Part shown: positions 6,363 through 13,715 of the stretch, piece by piece | Layout of the letters: the number at the start of each line of letters is the position of its first letter | Position numbering within the stretch: the first letter of the stretch is position 1 | Assembly (NCBI GenBank): GCA_007123515.1 | Contig: SKKY01000025.1 | Span: 1 to 14,352 of the forward strand | DNA: 14,352 nucleotides | DNA from: Clostridia bacterium | GTDB taxonomy: Bacteria; Bacillota; Peptococcia; Peptococcales; SKKY01 | Reading direction: 5' to 3' | Made by a program: the position numbers and the translations under genes | Notes under the pieces: generated by a model | The model's database searches: none | What the model saw: the letters and a program-made list of their open reading frames with translations, nothing else | Told to the model about the DNA's origin: nothing

Positions 6363-6496
6363 CACACTCCCCCTACTTATAGAAGTGGGGGCTTCTTGTT
6401 TCAATGACTACCGCCTCATTAGCTGAGGTCTTACACAATCTCCACAAGCGTTAGTTCCCGTGTGCCCCACGGTTCACTTATTAGCAAAAAAGCTAA
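6360..6496 (-). ncRNA. Orphan omega-RNA-like structured RNA region
   Basis: On the minus strand the element end could give a scaffold of four successive hairpins: stems TTAGC/GCTAA with an A6 loop (6481-6496), CCGTG/CACGG (6458-6472), CCTCA/TGAGG (6414-6428) and the G5/C5 terminal hairpin (6369-6391). In TnpB systems the RNA over the element's right end carries the scaffold, and the flanking host sequence acts as guide. Here the flank would be the reverse complement of the riboswitch-gene start region (6340-6359). Expression and function are not shown, and no intact TnpB lies beside it. Confidence 0.45.
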
Positions 6497-6640
6497 CTCG
6501 TTACCTTGAATATTTTACGTAGATAAGGCTTGTGTCATCACTTGGTTATCGCATTCAGAATACACAGATTCTCTCTACAACCCTATATATTCAGTTATCG
6601 ATGTGTAATATTGCCAACAACATTATTCTATTATTGTTAT
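6360..6640 (-). mobile_element. Decayed right end of a TnpB-type (IS200/IS605-like) element, tnpB lost
   Basis: The left border TGACAC is followed by a strong hairpin, CCCCC (6369-6373) plus ACTT (6375-6378) against AAGT (6383-6386) plus GGGGG (6387-6391), then TTCTTG. This is the arrangement also seen at the second element's border at 13713. Read on the minus strand this is a TnpB right end finishing in GTGTCA. Further in are stems at 6414-6428, 6458-6472 and 6481-6496. A minus-strand trace at 6538-6608 reads roughly T-H-R-stop-L-N-I-stop-G-C-R-E-N-L, resembling a degenerate TnpB C-terminus. No complete transposase gene is present, and the right boundary is approximate. Confidence 0.65.
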
Positions 6641-6727
6641 GCTCCAGGTCAGGCGGTTGTTATGTATCAGGATGAATACGTTATCAGTGTTGGTACGATT
6701 GCAGAAATTGGACAATCCAAAGCCTGA
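6641..6727 (+). pseudogene. 3' fragment of an MnmA-like tRNA 2-thiouridylase gene
   Basis: Twenty-eight codons before TGA 6725-6727 read A-P-G-Q-A-V-V-M-Y-Q-D, then E-Y-V-I-S-V-G-T-I. This resembles the C-terminal beta-barrel of MnmA (TrmU), where the usual pattern is T-P-G-Q-A-V-V-F-Y with GGGTI near the end. The frame loses MnmA similarity immediately upstream of 6641, where the TnpB-element remnant begins. MnmA uses cysteine-derived sulfur to thiolate U34 of tRNAs, which would suit a sulfur-metabolism locus. The call rests on a short stretch and could be coincidental. Confidence 0.5.
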
Positions 6728-6731
6728 CCCT
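6711..6731 (-). repeat. Dispersed 21-bp motif, copy 2 (inverted relative to copy 1)
   Basis: GACAATCCAAAGCCTGACCC and the following T are the reverse complement of 1450-1470 with two mismatches. The copy spans the last codons and the TGA of the MnmA-like fragment, so the stop may have been contributed by the motif. Confidence 0.6.
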
Positions 6732-6751
6732 ACTCTGCTACAGCTTTTTTT

Positions 6752-6771
6752 GTTATAATAATGCGATAACT
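6752..6771 (+). promoter_or_regulatory. Candidate -10 region and small inverted repeat upstream of the efflux genes
   Basis: TATAAT at 6754-6759 could be the -10 box for the downstream efflux operon, but no convincing -35 is found 16-19 bases upstream. GTTAT (6752-6756) and ATAAC (6766-6770) form a short inverted repeat followed by eight T, which could instead be a local-repressor operator or a weak hairpin. Confidence 0.25.
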
Positions 6772-6819
6772 TTTTTTTACAATAATCCCGATTGAGTTCA
6801 GGACAGGAGTGCATATATT

Positions 6820-7902
6820 ATGAAAGATGTAACGGAAAGTGTTAGTAAGAAAATTGTTGTGATGGCTCTGCTTGTTGTAGCTGTGATTATTCTATCGGTT
6901 TTTTCTTTTTCAGAAAATGCCGAAGAATCTGAACCCATCATTAAGCCTGTGCATGTGATTACGGTTTATGAGGAAGAGGAGCCGATGGGTCTCGATTATT
7001 TTGGAATGATTGAACCGGCTGTTCAAAAACAGCTGAGTTTTAAAATGCCAGGCAAATTATCTTCTTTATCTGTCGCTGAAGGGGATGTTGTTTCTACAGG
7101 TCAGACTTTAGCTTCTATTGAAAATGCTGATTTACAAAGGGCGGTTGAAGCTGCTGGAAATAATATGGAGTCGGCAAAAAGTGCTTATGATTTTGCTTCT
7201 GATAATTACGAAAAATTACAGCAACTTCAACAGGCTGGAGGGGTTTCTGTTCAGGAGCTTGATCAGGCAAGGCTTGATAGGGACAGCCGTAAAACAACGT
7301 ATGAAAATGCAAGAATCGACTATGATAACCGAAAGACTATGGTTGGTGATAGTGTAATAAGAGCGGATTTTAATGGAGTGGTAGCTAAGGTTTTTTATGA
7401 AAGAGGCGAAATGGTTCCTGCTGCTTATCCTGTGATTCTGTTACACAGTCCTGACAATATAATTCGTGTCGGAATTTCGCAGCAGGACATTCAGAGTATT
7501 GACCAGAATACAAAAGTTTATGTAACCATCTCCGGACATCAATATCAGGCTAGTGTTAATAACATTAGTCCTTTGCCTGACCCGGCTACAAGAACCTATG
7601 CTGTGGAGCTGGAGATTAATGAACATGTATCACAGATGATGCCGCTGGGCAGTATGGTGAATGTATCTTTTTTAACCGGTGCTAAAAAGGCTATATATAT
7701 TCCCTTGTCCATTATCGCTAATGATGGCAGGGATTTCGTGTATTTGGTTGATCAGGATCAGCGGGCAGAGAAAAGAATCATAGAACTGGGGCAGGTAAAA
7801 AATACCGAAGTTCAGGTTTTTGGTTTGCAGGATGGAGATCGTGTTATTTCTGAAGGATTTAGAAATATTAATGACGGAGAACAAGTAAAAGTCAAAGAAT
7901 AA
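6820..7902 (+). CDS. RND efflux periplasmic adaptor (membrane fusion protein)
   Basis: A 360-aa HlyD/AcrA-family adaptor. Residues 11-31 form one hydrophobic N-terminal anchor with no lipobox cysteine. The first lipoyl-type half-motif is near 75-103 (GKLSSLSVAEGDVVSTGQTL), then a short alpha-helical hairpin (about 104-175) rich in Glu, Gln and Ala. The second lipoyl half is near 180-205 (VIRADFNGVVAKVFYERGEMV), followed by beta-barrel and membrane-proximal domains. By family it couples an RND pump to export through the envelope. The helical hairpin is short, as in adaptors that need not reach a long TolC tunnel. AGGAG at 6805-6809 supports ATG 6820. The pump gene follows after 11 bases, so the two are co-transcribed. 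No outer-membrane channel gene is seen. Confidence 0.92.
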   Translation: MKDVTESVSKKIVVMALLVVAVIILSVFSFSENAEESEPIIKPVHVITVYEEEEPMGLDYFGMIEPAVQKQLSFKMPGKLSSLSVAEGDVVSTGQTLASIENADLQRAVEAAGNNMESAKSAYDFASDNYEKLQQLQQAGGVSVQELDQARLDRDSRKTTYENARIDYDNRKTMVGDSVIRADFNGVVAKVFYERGEMVPAAYPVILLHSPDNIIRVGISQQDIQSIDQNTKVYVTISGHQYQASVNNISPLPDPATRTYAVELEINEHVSQMMPLGSMVNVSFLTGAKKAIYIPLSIIANDGRDFVYLVDQDQRAEKRIIELGQVKNTEVQVFGLQDGDRVISEGFRNINDGEQVKVKE

Positions 7903-7913
7903 AGGGGATAGGA

Positions 7914-10900
7914 ATGAGCCATAAATTTCTGCAGTCCATCATCAAAAACAGAAGAGTGACAATTTTTACGGTTGTCCTGCTATCTATTTTGGGAGCCTAT
8001 AATTATATTATGATGCCCAAACAGGAAAATCCACAGGTAACTCCACCTGTTGCGATGGTGTCTGTGGTCTATCCCGGCGCTTCGCCGGATGAGGTCGAGG
8101 AATCTGTAACCATACCTGTGGAAAATGAAATTGCTGCGATTGAAGGAATCGATTACATCGAGTCTTTTTCAAGAAACAGCTTGTCCGTGGTTATCGTCTG
8201 GCTGGAGATGGGCACAGATGTAGATGATTCCTGGAATATTCTTCGAAGAAAGATGGATGATCTTCAGAAAGATCTCCCCCAGACAGCTCAGCAGATTGAG
8301 ATTGATACCGAAATGGATCGAACCTCGGGGTTTATTTTCAGCTTTTCCGGAGAAAACTATTCGAATGAACAGTTGCTTTTCTATGCAAAAGAAGCAAAAA
8401 GAGACATAGAGAGAATTGATGGCGTTTCCAGTGTGGAAACCAAAGGAGAACAAAAAAATCAGATAAAAATTATTGTAGATACTGCGCAGTTAAACCAACA
8501 TTCCATTTCCTTACAGGAGATTCATGATGTATTGTCAGCAAACCATCTGCAAATTCCTTCCGGAAATTTATATGACGGGAGCGTAAGCATTCCTGTTCAG
8601 ACAAGTGGCAAGTTCCGGACCGCTGAAGAAATCAGCGAGTTGGTGATTGCCGTATCTCCGGAAAGCGGAGCCATTTTACATATAAAAGATGTTGCCGATG
8701 TTGTGATTGAAAGGGAAGAAAATGCTGCCCGCTATCTTCACAATGGTGAGGAAGCTATTCTTCTAGTCGGATATTTTATTGAAAACCGAAACATCGTTAC
8801 CATTGGTGATCAGGTAAATGAGACCCTTGATGCGATAACCGGAACATTTCCTTCAGATCTTGTGGTTAGTGAGGTGATCAACCAACCTTCTGATATCAGG
8901 GTCGCGGTTAATCAGCTAATGTTGAATCTGTTCGGTGCGATCGCGATTGTTGTTTTTGTCGTTTTCTTAGGAATGGGCTTAAGAAATGCATTAGTGGTAG
9001 CGATGGCTATTCCTTTTTCATTGTTATTATCCTTTTCAGTGATGAATCTTTTTGGTTTACAGATACATCAGATTTCAATTGCCGGTTTTATTATCTCCCT
9101 GGGGATGTTAGTCGATAATGCAATTGTAATCAGTGATTCAATTCAGGTGCGGGTGGATCAAAAAGAGGATCGCTTGTCTGCTTGTATCAACGGTGTGAAA
9201 GATGTTGCCGTTCCGGTATTCACCGCAACAACAACAACGGTGGCTGCTTATGTTCCGCTGCTTATCCTTGTCGGAACGGCCGGAGAATATATACGGAGCA
9301 TCCCGCAGATTGTGATTATTTCTTTAAGTTCATCCTACCTCGCAGCGATATTTTTTACACCTGTGATTGCCTATCTTTTCTTTAAAGAAAAGACCCACGA
9401 GGCATATGGAGCGAAGGTGGTTTCAGCTTTTAAAAACCTGTCGAATCTCGGGCTTGCCTATAAAAAGGTGACCATCTACTTAGCATTAGCCTTATTTGTG
9501 TTGGCGTTGGTTGTTGGCTCAATGTTGCCATTGATATTTTTCCCGAAAGCCGACAAAAATATCATTTATCTTGATCTTCGTTCTGAACAACATGCAAACA
9601 TAAATGCAACAGAATCTCTGACCCAAGAGGCTGAGACGATCTTATTTGAACAAAAGGAGATTGAATCAGTCACTTCCTCGGTTGGAGAAGGGCTGCCAAG
9701 GTTTTTTATTACCCTACCAGGGGTGACCCCTTCGGAGGAACGGGCCCAAATGATGGCGGTGGTTGATTTAGAAAAAAGTTCGCGATTTAAGAACAACACA
9801 GAATTGGTTCAATATCTGCAACCTATCCTTGATGCCCGGATATCCGGCGGATCGGTTCAGGTAAAGGAACTTGAACAGGCCGAGCCATCCGCAGCTCCGA
9901 TCATCGTTAGAGTAACCGGCGAGGATAAAGAACTGCTTAGAGAACAATCGGCTCTGGTTCAGGAAATGCTCAGAGAGATTAACGGAACCTATAATGTTAC
10001 GGATGACTATGAGGTTATGAAGTATAATTATCAGGTTGATATTGACAATATAACAGCATACCAGCTTGGACTCACAGGCTATAATATTCAAAATGAAATA
10101 AACATCGCTTTAAGCGGTAGAATTATTTCGGACTTACAGACAGAGAGCGGACAGGAATATGATATCTTTCTTACCAGTGACATTAAAAATCTGAATGAAT
10201 TGCAAAACTTTGCGATCAAGTCAGTGATAACCAATGAGAAAGTGATTCTTAAAAATGTCTCGGAAACATACCCGCAGACACAGCAGCCGCTTTCAAAACG
10301 ATATAACCGTGAAAATAATATCAATGTATTATCTGAGGTCAGGCTCGGTTATAGCGCTGTTGCGATTCAGAATATTCTAGAGGAAAAAATAGAGGAAGCT
10401 AATCTTGATCCAAGGATTACGGTGGCCTTTTCCGGTGAGAAGGAAAATATTGACAAATACTTCGGCGGCTTAGGTGTTGCTGCGGTCTTTGCCTTTTTGG
10501 CGATTTACATCATTATGATGATTCAGTTTTCTTCGACCACCCAGCCATTTCTTGTAATGATCTCCATACCTTTTTCGATTATTGGTGCATCCTTTGGTTT
10601 GTTTATTTTCAGGCAGCCGATTTCTTTCACTGCATTACTGGGGTTAGTCAGTTTAATTGGTGTCGTGATCAATAACGCAATCATCCTGATGACCTACATT
10701 AATTCGGAATGGGAGCGGGTCAATGACGTTGAAGAAGCCTGCCGTTTAGCGGTAGAAAAAAGAGTCCGCCCGATTCTCTTAACCACAGCCACTACGGTTC
10801 TTGGCTTAATTCCTTTGATATTTAGCGGAACGCTCTTTGTGCCGATGGGCGTGGCTTTAATGACCGGTCTTTTATCATCGTCATTGCTGACATTGGTCTT

Positions 10901-10973
10901 GATCCCTGTGCTATATTCCATACGCTATAAAAAAGGAGGTCCTGTCGATGCCACTGGAGATCATTCGGAATGA
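7914..10973 (+). CDS. RND-family efflux transporter
   Basis: A 1019-aa inner-membrane proton-driven pump with the RND plan: TM1 (about 13-32), a large extracytoplasmic porter loop beginning with PKQENPQVTPP, a block of helices (about 330-550), a second large loop, and the last helices from about 850 to 1005. The TM4 proton-relay region reads GMLVDNAIV, so it has Asp401 but Asn402 where AcrB has a second Asp. The TM10 region reads GVVINNAII, with Asn920 where AcrB has Lys940. This VDN/NN pattern is seen in many non-AcrB RND pumps and does not imply inactivity. AGGGGATAGG lies directly before ATG 7914. The substrate is unknown (drug, lipid or metal cannot be told apart). Its last 26 bases overlap the macro-domain gene, whose ribosome binding site is inside this gene. 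Confidence 0.94.
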   Translation: MSHKFLQSIIKNRRVTIFTVVLLSILGAYNYIMMPKQENPQVTPPVAMVSVVYPGASPDEVEESVTIPVENEIAAIEGIDYIESFSRNSLSVVIVWLEMGTDVDDSWNILRRKMDDLQKDLPQTAQQIEIDTEMDRTSGFIFSFSGENYSNEQLLFYAKEAKRDIERIDGVSSVETKGEQKNQIKIIVDTAQLNQHSISLQEIHDVLSANHLQIPSGNLYDGSVSIPVQTSGKFRTAEEISELVIAVSPESGAILHIKDVADVVIEREENAARYLHNGEEAILLVGYFIENRNIVTIGDQVNETLDAITGTFPSDLVVSEVINQPSDIRVAVNQLMLNLFGAIAIVVFVVFLGMGLRNALVVAMAIPFSLLLSFSVMNLFGLQIHQISIAGFIISLGMLVDNAIVISDSIQVRVDQKEDRLSACINGVKDVAVPVFTATTTTVAAYVPLLILVGTAGEYIRSIPQIVIISLSSSYLAAIFFTPVIAYLFFKEKTHEAYGAKVVSAFKNLSNLGLAYKKVTIYLALALFVLALVVGSMLPLIFFPKADKNIIYLDLRSEQHANINATESLTQEAETILFEQKEIESVTSSVGEGLPRFFITLPGVTPSEERAQMMAVVDLEKSSRFKNNTELVQYLQPILDARISGGSVQVKELEQAEPSAAPIIVRVTGEDKELLREQSALVQEMLREINGTYNVTDDYEVMKYNYQVDIDNITAYQLGLTGYNIQNEINIALSGRIISDLQTESGQEYDIFLTSDIKNLNELQNFAIKSVITNEKVILKNVSETYPQTQQPLSKRYNRENNINVLSEVRLGYSAVAIQNILEEKIEEANLDPRITVAFSGEKENIDKYFGGLGVAAVFAFLAIYIIMMIQFSSTTQPFLVMISIPFSIIGASFGLFIFRQPISFTALLGLVSLIGVVINNAIILMTYINSEWERVNDVEEACRLAVEKRVRPILLTTATTVLGLIPLIFSGTLFVPMGVALMTGLLSSSLLTLVLIPVLYSIRYKKGGPVDATGDHSE

Positions 10974-11961
10974 TATTACCAAGGTTGTGGCCGATGCCAT
11001 AGTAAATGCAGCCAATCACACTCTTCTCGGAGGAGGAGGTGTTGACGGTGCGATACACAAAGCAGCAGGCCCGGAACTTCTTGAGGAATGCCGGACGCTT
11101 GATGGATGCCGAACCGGAGAGGCTAAAATTACAAAAGGTTATGATCTGCCGGCGAAATATGTCATTCATACCGTTGGTCCTGTTTGGCAGGGGGGAAAAC
11201 TCAATGAAGAACAACTACTTACGGATTGCTATAGAAATTCTCTGATCCTTGCAAAAGAGCATCAGCTTGAAAGTATTGCATTTCCCTTAATTTCGGCCGG
11301 AGCCTATGGCTATCCTTTAGACAAGGCGCTGCAAGTGGCATTATCTGTCATTGGTAATTTTTTAATGGAAGAGGAGATGCTCGTTTATATTGTAGTCTTT
11401 GACCGCAAGGCAGTTATGTTGTCTGAAAAATTGTTTTCATCGATTAAAGAGTATATTGATGATAAATATTTAGAAGAGTATCCGGAGGAATATAACCGGC
11501 GAGCAGAGGCAAGGCAGATCGATCAGAATTTTTTTTCAGAAGAATGGCAATACTCAAAAATGGAAGCGCCTGTTTTAAAAAATAAAGCGCAGAGAAAACT
11601 TGAGGATGTCCTGGATCAAATCGATGAATCTTTTTCAGAGGCGCTGCTTCGGATGATTGATGAAAAGAATATGACAGATACTCAAACCTATAAAAGAGCC
11701 AATATTGACAGAAAACACTTTTCAAAAATTAAGAATAATCCTGACTACCGGCCAAGCAAATCTACAGTGATTGCCTTTGCCATTGCCCTGCAATTACATG
11801 TCGATGAGACTAAGGATTTGCTTTATAAGGCGGGCTTTGCTCTTTCAAACAGCAGTAAATTTGATCTGATCATCTTATACTTTATCGAACAGGGGAATTA
11901 TAATATTTTTGAAATCAACGAGGCTCTGTTTGCTTTTGAGCAACATCTGCTTAGCGGTTAG
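10948..11961 (+). CDS. Macro-domain protein with C-terminal XRE-like helical domain
   Basis: A 337-aa soluble protein. Residues 1 to about 170 are a macro domain. It has the N-A-A-N segment and GGGGVDGAIH (28-37), the ADP-ribose diphosphate-binding loop, and the second loop ISAGAYGYPLDKA, as in YmdB-like ADP-ribosyl hydrolases and O-acetyl-ADP-ribose deacetylases. After a charged linker, residues from about 211 to 337 form an all-helical domain. Its DRKHFSKIKNNPDYRPSKSTVIAFAIALQL resembles an XRE-type helix-turn-helix, followed by a helical tail. By family the macro part binds or removes ADP-ribose; the C-terminus may bind DNA or a partner (inference). AAGGAGGT (10933-10940) fixes ATG 10948, 26 bases inside the pump gene, so translation is probably coupled. 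Confidence 0.88.
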   Translation: MPLEIIRNDITKVVADAIVNAANHTLLGGGGVDGAIHKAAGPELLEECRTLDGCRTGEAKITKGYDLPAKYVIHTVGPVWQGGKLNEEQLLTDCYRNSLILAKEHQLESIAFPLISAGAYGYPLDKALQVALSVIGNFLMEEEMLVYIVVFDRKAVMLSEKLFSSIKEYIDDKYLEEYPEEYNRRAEARQIDQNFFSEEWQYSKMEAPVLKNKAQRKLEDVLDQIDESFSEALLRMIDEKNMTDTQTYKRANIDRKHFSKIKNNPDYRPSKSTVIAFAIALQLHVDETKDLLYKAGFALSNSSKFDLIILYFIEQGNYNIFEINEALFAFEQHLLSG

Positions 11962-11965
11962 ATTT

Positions 11966-11989
11966 GTCGCTTCAGATGCGACCCTTTTT
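11966..11989 (+). terminator. Weak hairpin after the macro-domain gene
   Basis: GTCGC (11966-11970) and GCGAC (11978-11982) pair around a seven-base loop, followed by CC and five T. It starts five bases after the stop codon. The stem is short and the T-run is offset, so it may attenuate rather than fully end transcription before the VWA gene. Confidence 0.4.
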
Positions 11990-12040
11990 GAGAGCCAGCG
12001 TGATACTCTTTATTCATAACAATGATTGGAGGGTATAACA

Positions 12041-12697
12041 ATGAAAAATGAGTTAACAGAACTGGTCTTTATTGTAGACAGAAGTGGTTCGATGAGTGGG
12101 TTAGAAACTGATACCATTGGCGGCTTTAATGCGATGCTGACTAAGCAACAGCAGGAACCCGGAAAAGCGATGGTTACGACCGTGTTATTTGATGATCAGT
12201 ATGAAATTCTTCATCACCGCCTCTCGGTACAGGAAGTAAAGCCTGTAACGGATAAGGAATATTTTGTTAGAGGGACAACGGCACTGCTTGATGCGGTGGG
12301 TCATACGATTAACCGGATCGGGAAAATCCTGCATGAAGCAAAAGAGGAAGAACGTCCCGGGCAGGTGGTGTTTGTGATCACCACAGATGGTTTGGAAAAT
12401 GCAAGCAGAGAATTTAGTTATGAAGATGTCCGGAAAATGATAGAGCATCAAAAAGAAAAATATGGCTGGGAGTTTATCTTTCTTGGAGCTAACATTAATG
12501 CGGTGGCTACGGCAGAGCGTTTTGGAATAAAAAAAGACCGGGCAGCCGATTATCATGCTGACGGTGCAGGGACATCGCTTAATTATAAAGTGATCAATGA
12601 AACGGTCAGTTATCTTCGCAGTCATAAGGTTCTCTCTGATTCATGGAAAGATGAAATAGATCAGGATTTCAATAAGCGCAAAAAAAGAGGCAAATAG
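12041..12697 (+). CDS. Cytosolic von Willebrand factor A (VWA) domain protein
   Basis: A 218-aa protein that is almost entirely one VWA fold. The metal-ion-dependent adhesion site is complete: D-x-S-x-S in FIVDRSGSMSG (Asp13, Ser15, Ser17), the Thr of RGTTALLDAVG (79-80) and Asp116 in TTDGLEN. There is no signal peptide or membrane segment, so it is cytosolic, like TerY or YehP-type VWA proteins that act as metal-dependent scaffolds. The C-terminus is short and basic (NKRKKRGK). TTGGAGGG seven bases upstream favours ATG 12041; a TTG at 12026 in frame lies within that ribosome binding site. It follows the macro gene after 79 bases and precedes the hydrolase by 19. Its partner and role are unknown; proximity to the macro protein suggests a shared stress or signalling function (inference). 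Confidence 0.88.
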   Translation: MKNELTELVFIVDRSGSMSGLETDTIGGFNAMLTKQQQEPGKAMVTTVLFDDQYEILHHRLSVQEVKPVTDKEYFVRGTTALLDAVGHTINRIGKILHEAKEEERPGQVVFVITTDGLENASREFSYEDVRKMIEHQKEKYGWEFIFLGANINAVATAERFGIKKDRAADYHADGAGTSLNYKVINETVSYLRSHKVLSDSWKDEIDQDFNKRKKRGK

Positions 12698-12716
12698 CTG
12701 AAAGTGGGGTGAAAAT

Positions 12717-13715
12717 GTGAAAACAGAAAAAGTAAAACGATTTCTTTTTTACCTCATCTTTACATTGGTAATTGTCTTTTTGATCGCTTCGATACTCCCA
12801 TATTTTTTTACCCTGTCGGATGAACGGCAGTTAAAAAAGGTGTCACCGTTTGAAAATGGTGCATTTATGGACATTGACGGTGTCCGGCTTCACTATCAAT
12901 TTGAAAGAATGGAGTCTGATGATGGACCGGAGGCTATCGGTAATGTTTTACTGATTCACGGGCTCGGCGGTTCCACTTTTTCCTGGCGCTACACACTTCC
13001 AGATTTGTCAGCACAGGGATTTCAGGTGGTTGCAGTTGATCTCCCCGGTTTTGGCTATAGTGACCGAAAGGTAGGACTTGATCACAGTCAGAAAGAAAGG
13101 AGTCGGCTGCTCTGGCTTCTTTTAGATGCGCTGGAGACAGAATATCCGGAACTTATCGATAAACAATGGAATCTGGTGGGTCATTCTATGGGCGGTGGTA
13201 CTGTTGTGGCTATGAGCCTGGAACAGTCGCAAAGGACACAGAAAGCAGTATTGGTTGCCGGAGCTGTTTTTCAGGACAATCCGCGATCAGGGGTAAACCT
13301 CTTACGCTATCCTCCGTTGGCACGGGGAATCAGCCTGGTTCTGGAACGTTTTTTTCTTACAGAAAGTCGCATGGAGCCTGTACTGGCTTCTGCATATGGC
13401 CGTCCGGTGAGCCAGGCAGAACTAGACGGCTATGTAGAACCTTTGAAAAATCCGGGAACAGCAAGATTTTTTATTGATTTATTACAGACAGCAGGAAACG
13501 ATCCGATAGAGGCGGTAGCTGAAACTGATATTCAGTTATCGGGAATTTGGGGTGGCAATGATACCTGGGTGCCATTATCCCAGGGAGAAAGAATTGCTGA
13601 AGTAGTTCCGGATTTTAGGCTGGACATTATTCCGGAAGCGGCACACTGTCCAATGGAAACACATCCGGAAGAGTTTTCTGAGTTATTAATCGAGATGATC
13701 AGTCACTACTATTGA
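12717..13715 (+). CDS. Membrane-anchored alpha/beta hydrolase
   Basis: A 332-aa serine hydrolase with an N-terminal hydrophobic helix (residues 8-32) that would anchor it with the catalytic domain most likely outside the membrane. The fold shows the oxyanion HGLGGS (81-86), nucleophile Ser157 in GHSMGGG, acid Asp282 in GGNDTW and base His310 in AAHCPMETHP, the order expected for the MhpC/BphD-like superfamily. The cap region (about 185-260) is typical in size. The substrate is unknown. The start is GTG 12717 with GGGGTG upstream; the overlapping ATG at 12715 is followed by TGA. The stop TGA (13713-13715) is also the first three bases of the TnpB-element end, so the gene's original stop may have been elsewhere, though the natural-looking C-terminus suggests few or no residues were changed. 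Confidence 0.9.
   Translation: MKTEKVKRFLFYLIFTLVIVFLIASILPYFFTLSDERQLKKVSPFENGAFMDIDGVRLHYQFERMESDDGPEAIGNVLLIHGLGGSTFSWRYTLPDLSAQGFQVVAVDLPGFGYSDRKVGLDHSQKERSRLLWLLLDALETEYPELIDKQWNLVGHSMGGGTVVAMSLEQSQRTQKAVLVAGAVFQDNPRSGVNLLRYPPLARGISLVLERFFLTESRMEPVLASAYGRPVSQAELDGYVEPLKNPGTARFFIDLLQTAGNDPIEAVAETDIQLSGIWGGNDTWVPLSQGERIAEVVPDFRLDIIPEAAHCPMETHPEEFSELLIEMISHYY

Noticed and set aside
6360..6500. CRISPR-like array from the successive hairpins
   Set aside because: The hairpins differ in sequence and are not regularly spaced repeats; the border matches a TnpB-element right end.
6530..6640. A coding region upstream of the MnmA-like tail in the same frame
   Set aside because: The first part of that frame crosses the TnpB-element remnant and has no protein-like features; only the final 28 codons resemble a known protein.
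9566..10324. Minus-strand reading frames inside the RND gene
   Set aside because: They are shadows of a long, clearly coding plus-strand gene and have no family features.
6360..13712. Composite transposon carrying the pump cluster between two TnpB elements
   Set aside because: Both ends face the same way, the left copy is a fragment, and their internal sequences differ, so there is no evidence that the block moves as a unit.
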